Shown: one piece after another, positions 60,007 through 64,000 of the stretch
How positions within the stretch are numbered: the first letter of the stretch is position 1
Layout of the letters: each line of letters begins with the position of its first letter
Source of the DNA: Streptomyces griseicoloratus
GTDB lineage: Bacteria > Actinomycetota > Actinomycetes > Streptomycetales > Streptomycetaceae
Reading direction: 5' to 3'
Length of the DNA stretch: 64,000 nucleotides
NCBI RefSeq assembly: GCF_014534645.1
Contig: NZ_JACVQF010000220.1
Location: 186,001-250,000 of the forward strand
Translations under genes and position numbers: made by a program
The notes under the pieces: model-generated
What the model saw: only the letters and a program-made list of their open reading frames with translations
What the model was told of the DNA's origin: nothing
Databases searched by the model: none

Positions 60007-60897
60007 TCAGTAGGACGAGCCCGACGCGCCCAGCGAGCCCGTCGGGTGCCACACCGTCTTCGTCTCCAGGAACGCCGTCAGGCGCTCGGTGCCCGGCGTC
60101 GCCGACCAGTCGTCCACAGGCTGTGGACGCAGGACGCGCTTGAGGTTGTCCGCCGCCGCGATCTCCAGCTCCTTCGCCAGCGCCTCGTCGGCGCCCGCGA
60201 GGTCGATGGCGTTGACGTCCTGGTGGGCGGCCAGGGGCGCGGCGATCTCCGCCGTACGGCCGGACAGGACGTTGACCACGCCGCCGGGGAGGTCGGAGGT
60301 GGCCAGGACCTCGCCGAGGGAGAGGGCCGGCAGCGGCGACTTCTCGCTCGCGATCACGACCGCCGTGTTGCCCGTCGCGATGACCGGGGCGACGACCGAG
60401 ACCAGGCCCAGGAAGGACGACTCCTGGGGGGCCAGGACCGCCACCACGCCCGTCGGCTCGGGTGAGGACAGGTTGAAGAAGGGGCCCGCGACCGGGTTGC
60501 CGCCGCCGACCACCTGGGCGATCTTGTCGGTCCAGCCCGCGTACCAGACCCAGCGGTCGATCGCCGCGTCGACCTGGAGGGACGCCTTGGACTTCGACAG
60601 GCCCTCGGCGTCGGCGACCTCCGCGACGTACTGGTCGCGGCGGCCCTCCAGCATCTCGGCGATGCGGTACAGGATCTGACCGCGGTTGTACGCCGTCGCG
60701 CCCGACCACGCGCCGAACGCCTTGCGCGCGGCGACCACCGCGTCACGGGCGTCCTTGCGGGAGGAGAGCGGCGCGTTGGCCAGCCACTTGCCCTTCGAGT
60801 CGGTCACTTCGTACACCCGGCCGCTCTCGGAACGCGGGAACTTCCCGCCCACGTACAGCTTGTAGGTCTTGAACACCGACAGTCGCGCGTCAGACAT
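60007..60897 (-). CDS. Truncated aldehyde dehydrogenase homolog without catalytic domain
   Basis: 296 aa from the ATG at 60897, overlapping the previous ALDH gene by eight bases. It matches the N-terminal NAD-binding half of aldehyde dehydrogenases: LYVGGKFPRSESGRVYEV, DARDAVVAARKAFGAWSG, TGVVAVLAPQESSFLGLVSV, ATGNTAVVIASEKSPLPALS and LPGGVVNVLSG. The region with the catalytic Cys (GQVC in the neighbour) and the following catalytic domain is missing. The end (LTAFLETKTVWHPTG) looks like the ALDH C-terminal oligomerisation strand. The frame is intact with normal codon use, so it is likely a maintained partner subunit rather than a decayed gene. Confidence 0.88.
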   Translation of the reverse strand: MSDARLSVFKTYKLYVGGKFPRSESGRVYEVTDSKGKWLANAPLSSRKDARDAVVAARKAFGAWSGATAYNRGQILYRIAEMLEGRRDQYVAEVADAEGLSKSKASLQVDAAIDRWVWYAGWTDKIAQVVGGGNPVAGPFFNLSSPEPTGVVAVLAPQESSFLGLVSVVAPVIATGNTAVVIASEKSPLPALSLGEVLATSDLPGGVVNVLSGRTAEIAAPLAAHQDVNAIDLAGADEALAKELEIAAADNLKRVLRPQPVDDWSATPGTERLTAFLETKTVWHPTGSLGASGSSY

Positions 60898-62326
60898 CGA
60901 GGTACGCCTCCAGGCCGTGGCGGCCGCCCTCGCGGCCGAAGCCCGACTCCTTGTAACCGCCGAACGGCGAGGTCGGGTCGAACTTGTTGAACGTGTTGGA
61001 CCAGACGACACCCGCGCGGAGCTTGTTCGCGACCGCCAGGATGCGCGAGCCCTTCTCCGTCCAGATGCCCGCCGACAGGCCGTACGGGGTGTTGTTGGCC
61101 TTGGCGACGGCCTCGTCCGGGGTGCGGAAGGTGAGGACGGACAGCACCGGGCCGAAGATCTCGTCGCGGGCCACGGTGTGGGCCTGGGTGACGTTCGTGA
61201 ACAGCGTCGGCGCGAACCAGTAGCCGGTGGAGGGCAGCTCGCAGGCCGGGGACCAGCGCTCGGCGCCCTCCGCCTCGCCCTGGTCGGCCAGCGCGGTGAT
61301 CCGGGCCAGCTGCTCGGCGGAGTTGATCGCGCCGATGTCGGTGTTCTTGTCCAGGGGGTCACCGAGGCGGAGGGTGGAGAGCCTGCGCTTGAGGGAGTCC
61401 AGCAGCTCGTCGTGGATCGACTCCTGGACGAGGAGGCGGGAGCCCGCGCAGCAGACCTGGCCCTGGTTGAAGAAGATGCCGCCCACGATGCCCTCGACGG
61501 CCTGGTCGATCGGGGCGTCGTCGAAGACGATGTTGGCGCCCTTGCCGCCCAGTTCGAGGGTGAGCTTCTTGCGGGTGCCCGCGACCGTGCGCGCGATCTC
61601 CTTGCCGACGGCCGTGGAGCCGGTGAAGGCGACCTTGTTCACGTCCGGGTGGGCGATCAGGGCGGCGCCGGTGCGGCCGTCGCCGGTCACGATGTTGACG
61701 ACGCCCTTGGGCAGGCCCGCCTGACGGCAGATGTCCGCGAAGAACAGGGCGGACAGCGGGGTCGTCTCGGCCGGCTTCAGGACGACCGTGTTGCCGGTCG
61801 CCAGGGCCGGGGCGATCTTCCACGCCAGCATGAGGAGGGGGAAGTTCCAGGGGATGACCTGGCCCGCGACGCCCAGCGGCTGCGGGTTCGCGCCGAAGCC
61901 GGCGTGCCCCAGCTTGTCCGCCCAGCCCGCGTAGTAGAAGAAGTGCGCGGCGACCAGGGGGAGGTCGGCGTCGCGCGTCTCCTTGATCGGCTTGCCGTTG
62001 TCGAGGGTTTCGAGGACGGCGAGCTCGCGGGAGCGTTCCTGGATGATGCGCGCGATGCGGAACAGGTACTTGGCGCGCTCGGAACCCGGCAGCGCCGACC
62101 ACTTCTCGAACGCCTTGCGGGCCGCCTTCACGGCGCGGTCGACGTCCGCCTCACCGGCCTCGGCGACCTCGGAGAGGACCTCCTCGGTCGAGGGGGACAC
62201 GGTCTTGAAGACCTTGCCGTCGGCCGCCTCGGTGAATTCGCCGTCGATGAACAGGCCGTACGACGGGGCGATGTCGACGATCGCACGGGACTCGGGTGCC
62301 GGTGCGTACTCGAATGCAGGTGCCAT
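60890..62326 (-). CDS. Aldehyde dehydrogenase
   Basis: Full-length NAD(P)-dependent aldehyde dehydrogenase, 478 aa from the ATG at 62326, five bases after the deoC stop. Motifs are GQVIPWNFPLLMLAWKIAPA (with the catalytic Asn), VVLKPAETTPLSALFFA, VAFTGSTAVGKEIA, LELGGKGANIVFDDA (general base Glu) and FFNQGQVCCAGSRLLVQ (catalytic Cys). The C-terminal EIFGPVLSV and SPFGGYKESGFGREGG are standard. Placement directly behind deoC suggests it oxidises the acetaldehyde released by DeoC. It overlaps the next, truncated ALDH gene by eight bases. Confidence 0.93.
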   Translation of the reverse strand: MAPAFEYAPAPESRAIVDIAPSYGLFIDGEFTEAADGKVFKTVSPSTEEVLSEVAEAGEADVDRAVKAARKAFEKWSALPGSERAKYLFRIARIIQERSRELAVLETLDNGKPIKETRDADLPLVAAHFFYYAGWADKLGHAGFGANPQPLGVAGQVIPWNFPLLMLAWKIAPALATGNTVVLKPAETTPLSALFFADICRQAGLPKGVVNIVTGDGRTGAALIAHPDVNKVAFTGSTAVGKEIARTVAGTRKKLTLELGGKGANIVFDDAPIDQAVEGIVGGIFFNQGQVCCAGSRLLVQESIHDELLDSLKRRLSTLRLGDPLDKNTDIGAINSAEQLARITALADQGEAEGAERWSPACELPSTGYWFAPTLFTNVTQAHTVARDEIFGPVLSVLTFRTPDEAVAKANNTPYGLSAGIWTEKGSRILAVANKLRAGVVWSNTFNKFDPTSPFGGYKESGFGREGGRHGLEAYLDV

Positions 62327-62331
62327 GGTGA

Positions 62332-63288
62332 TCAGTCCACCGTCACGTAGTCGGGGCCGGAGTAACGGCCGGTGGCCAGCTTCTGACGCTGCATCAGCAG
62401 ATCGTTCAGGAGCGAGGAGGCGCCGAAGCGGAACCAGTGGTTGTCCAGCCAGTCCTCGCCCGCGGTCTCGTTGACCAGGACCAGGAACTTGATCGCGTCC
62501 TTGGCGGTGCGGATGCCGCCGGCCGGCTTCACACCGACCTGGACGCCGGTCTGGGCACGGAAGTCGCGGACCGCCTCCAGCATGAGGAGGGTGTTGGCCG
62601 GGGTCGCGTTCACGGCGACCTTGCCGGTGGACGTCTTGATGAAGTCGGCGCCCGCCAGCATGCCGAGCCAGGAGGCGCGGCGGATGTTGTCGTACGTCGA
62701 CAGCTCGCCGGTCTCGAAGATGACCTTCAGACGGGCGGACGTCCCGCAGGCCTCCTTCACGGCGACGATCTCGTCGTACACCTTCATGTAGTTCCCCGCG
62801 AGGAAGGCCCCGCGGTCGATGACCATGTCGACCTCGTCGGCGCCCGCCGCCACGGCCTCGCGCACGTCGGCCAGCTTGACCGCGAGCGAGGCGCGGCCCG
62901 CCGGGAACGCGGTGGCGACCGAGGCGACCTTGACGCCCGAGCCGGCGACGGCCTCCTTGGCGACGGCCACCATGTCGGGGTAGACGCAGACGGCCGCCGT
63001 GGTGGGGGCCGTACGGTCGGTCGGGTCGGGGTGGACCGCCTTCGCGCCGAGCGCCCGGACCTTGCCCGGGGTGTCCGCGCCTTCCAGCGTCGTCAGGTCG
63101 ACCATCGAGATGGCGAGGTCGAGGGCGTACGCCTTGGCGGTGGTCTTGATGGAGCGGGTGCCGAGCGAGGCGGCGCGCGCCTCCAGGCCGACCGCGTCGA
63201 CGCCGGGCAGCCCGTGGAGGAAGCGGCGCAGCGTGCTGTCGGACGCGGTGACGTCAGCGAGTCCGGGTGCGGGTGCAGTGGTGGGCAT
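62332..63288 (-). CDS. deoC: Deoxyribose-phosphate aldolase
   Basis: Cleaves 2-deoxyribose-5-phosphate to glyceraldehyde-3-phosphate and acetaldehyde, the last step of deoxynucleoside breakdown. 318 aa from the ATG at 63288, longer than the 250-aa E. coli enzyme. Motifs are VCVYPDMVAVAKEAV, AAGADEVDMVIDRGAFLAGN, KVIFETGELS, ADFIKTSTGK (Schiff-base Lys) and VGVKPAGGIRTAKDAI (second Lys). The long N-terminus (ADVTASDSTLRRFLHGLPGV) is as in actinobacterial relatives. The nucleoside-regulon palindrome sits 20 bp upstream, and the two aldehyde dehydrogenase genes follow in one operon. Confidence 0.95.
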   Translation of the reverse strand: MPTTAPAPGLADVTASDSTLRRFLHGLPGVDAVGLEARAASLGTRSIKTTAKAYALDLAISMVDLTTLEGADTPGKVRALGAKAVHPDPTDRTAPTTAAVCVYPDMVAVAKEAVAGSGVKVASVATAFPAGRASLAVKLADVREAVAAGADEVDMVIDRGAFLAGNYMKVYDEIVAVKEACGTSARLKVIFETGELSTYDNIRRASWLGMLAGADFIKTSTGKVAVNATPANTLLMLEAVRDFRAQTGVQVGVKPAGGIRTAKDAIKFLVLVNETAGEDWLDNHWFRFGASSLLNDLLMQRQKLATGRYSGPDYVTVD

Positions 63289-63307
63289 GGTCACCAGACG
63301 AGCATAT

Positions 63308-63319
63308 CTACGCGCGTAG
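63308..63319 (-). promoter_or_regulatory. Palindromic operator CTACGCGCGTAG upstream of deoC
   Basis: The perfect 12-bp palindrome ends 20 bp before the deoC ATG. On the minus strand its last three bases run into TAGATA (63310-63305), a possible -10 box with a start of transcription about 10 bases before the ATG, so binding would occlude the promoter, as proposed for add. Confidence 0.7.
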
Positions 63320-63401
63320 CGGCTGTACACCCCCGAGCGCCCGGCTCCTGGAGGGGCACCGCGTACGAGCGCCGCCGCGGGCGTCGGGCACAATCGGCAC
63401 C

Positions 63402-64000
63402 ATGACGACCCCGGAGCACCAGTCACCAGCGCCGCAGCCCCCGGTACCCGCGTCCAAGGACCGGATCTACCGCTCGCCCGCCGGCATCGCCGGTGGCGTC
63501 CTGCTGCTCGCCCTGGTCCTGTGGCTCGGCATCGACGCGGTGGTCGCTGGCGAGGGACGCACCCCCTGGGTGGCGCTCGCCGCGATGCTGTTCCTGGTGC
63601 CGCTCATCGCCGCCTACACGGTGCGGCCCGCCGTCTTCGCGGGCGACGACCGGCTGCGCGTCCGCAATCCCTTCCGCGTCATCGTGGTGCCCTGGGGACA
63701 GGTCGCCTCGCTGCGCTCCGGCTACTCGAACGAGGTCGTCACCGAGTCCGGCGCCAAGTACCAGCTGTGGTCCGTCCCCGTGTCGCTGCGCGCCCGCAAG
63801 AAGGCGGCACGGCGCGAGGCACGGCGGACCGCGGGGGACGGCCGGGGGCGCGGCCGTGGCGGTGCGTTCGGCGGCTTCTCCGGTGGCCTCTCCGGCGGCT
63901 CCTCCGGTGGTGGCGCCGCGGCGGCCATGGACGACGGGCCGGTGCGGGCGGAAACCGACAAGGTCATGGACGACCTGCGGGAACTGCTGGAGGCCCGGGC
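63402..64000 (+). CDS. PH-domain membrane protein (partial, 3' end outside window)
   Basis: 199 codons from the ATG at 63402 lie in the window. After a Pro-rich cytoplasmic start come two membrane helices (IAGGVLLLALVLWLGIDAVV and WVALAAMLFLVPLIAAY). A bacterial PH-like segment follows (TVRPAVFAGDDRLRVRNPFR, IVVPWGQVASLRSGYSNEVV, YQLWSVPVSLRARKKA), then an Arg/Gly/Ser-rich linker. It is divergent from deoC across about 110 bp that contain the deoC operator. Function unknown; the C-terminus is missing. Confidence 0.85.
   Translation, partial: MTTPEHQSPAPQPPVPASKDRIYRSPAGIAGGVLLLALVLWLGIDAVVAGEGRTPWVALAAMLFLVPLIAAYTVRPAVFAGDDRLRVRNPFRVIVVPWGQVASLRSGYSNEVVTESGAKYQLWSVPVSLRARKKAARREARRTAGDGRGRGRGGAFGGFSGGLSGGSSGGGAAAAMDDGPVRAETDKVMDDLRELLEAR

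Noticed and set aside
60007-60897. Frameshifted remnant of a full-length aldehyde dehydrogenase
   Set aside because: The C-terminal ALDH-like strand is in frame with the NAD-binding half and no catalytic-domain sequence is found in other frames, so the deletion is clean and the gene intact.

Overview
The window is about 64 kb of very GC-rich chromosome from a streptomycete. Reasons: extreme third-position GC, many GTG starts, short translationally coupled overlaps, and a gene order (sdhCDAB, acyl-CoA mutase, BMP-type nucleoside transporter, cdd, deoA, add, afsQ1/afsQ2/sigQ, deoC) that, from memory, matches the core of the Streptomyces coelicolor chromosome. I saw no rRNA, tRNA, insertion sequence, prophage or CRISPR array.

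Layout. 1-3293: succinate dehydrogenase operon on the minus strand (sdhB cut by the window edge). 3505-15939: cell-envelope and regulation genes: a degenerate OHCU-decarboxylase relative, a GH20 hexosaminidase, small hypotheticals, a large secreted PGRP-type amidase with a seven-repeat FG-GAP region flanked by two paralogous small proteins, two tandem ECF sigma factor/anchored-protein cassettes, and an L,D-transpeptidase lipoprotein. 16213-19158: acyl-CoA mutase large subunit, a Uma2-family protein and a LysE-type exporter. 19170-32673: a divergent surface-glycan cluster (two methyltransferases, an acyltransferase, several glycosyltransferases, a CMP-sugar synthetase fused to a HAD phosphatase, and a NeuB-type synthase), most consistent with a nonulosonic-acid (Kdn-like) wall polymer, followed by a GH89 glycosidase. 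35271-45198: M20 amidohydrolase, then a nucleoside uptake and salvage block (two BMP lipoproteins, ABC ATPase, two permeases, cdd, deoA). 45295-53763: mixed genes including a Uma2 paralog, an AEC transporter, a STAS protein overlapping an ECF sigma gene, an MFS/LysR pair and add. 53856-58479: VanZ-like protein and the AfsQ1/AfsQ2/SigQ signalling locus. 58733-63288: kinase-like NTPase, small secreted protein, deoC with two aldehyde dehydrogenase genes. A PH-domain membrane protein runs off the right edge.

How it fits together. The strongest new-looking signal is a 12-bp palindrome, CTACGCGCGTAG, found just upstream of the nucleoside ABC ATPase, add and deoC, with a 10/12 version in the promoters of both BMP lipoprotein genes. 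This suggests one dedicated regulator controlling nucleoside uptake (BMP/ABC), deamination (cdd, add), phosphorolysis (deoA) and deoxyribose-phosphate breakdown (deoC plus aldehyde dehydrogenase). Other points of interest are several apparent pseudoenzymes (OHCU decarboxylase-like, alpha/beta hydrolase with Gly for Ser, aldehyde dehydrogenase without catalytic domain), a NeuB-type synthase lacking the SAF domain, duplicated sigma-factor cassettes, and a duplicated 3' tail of an MFS gene. All functional statements rest on reading motifs by eye; no database search was run.
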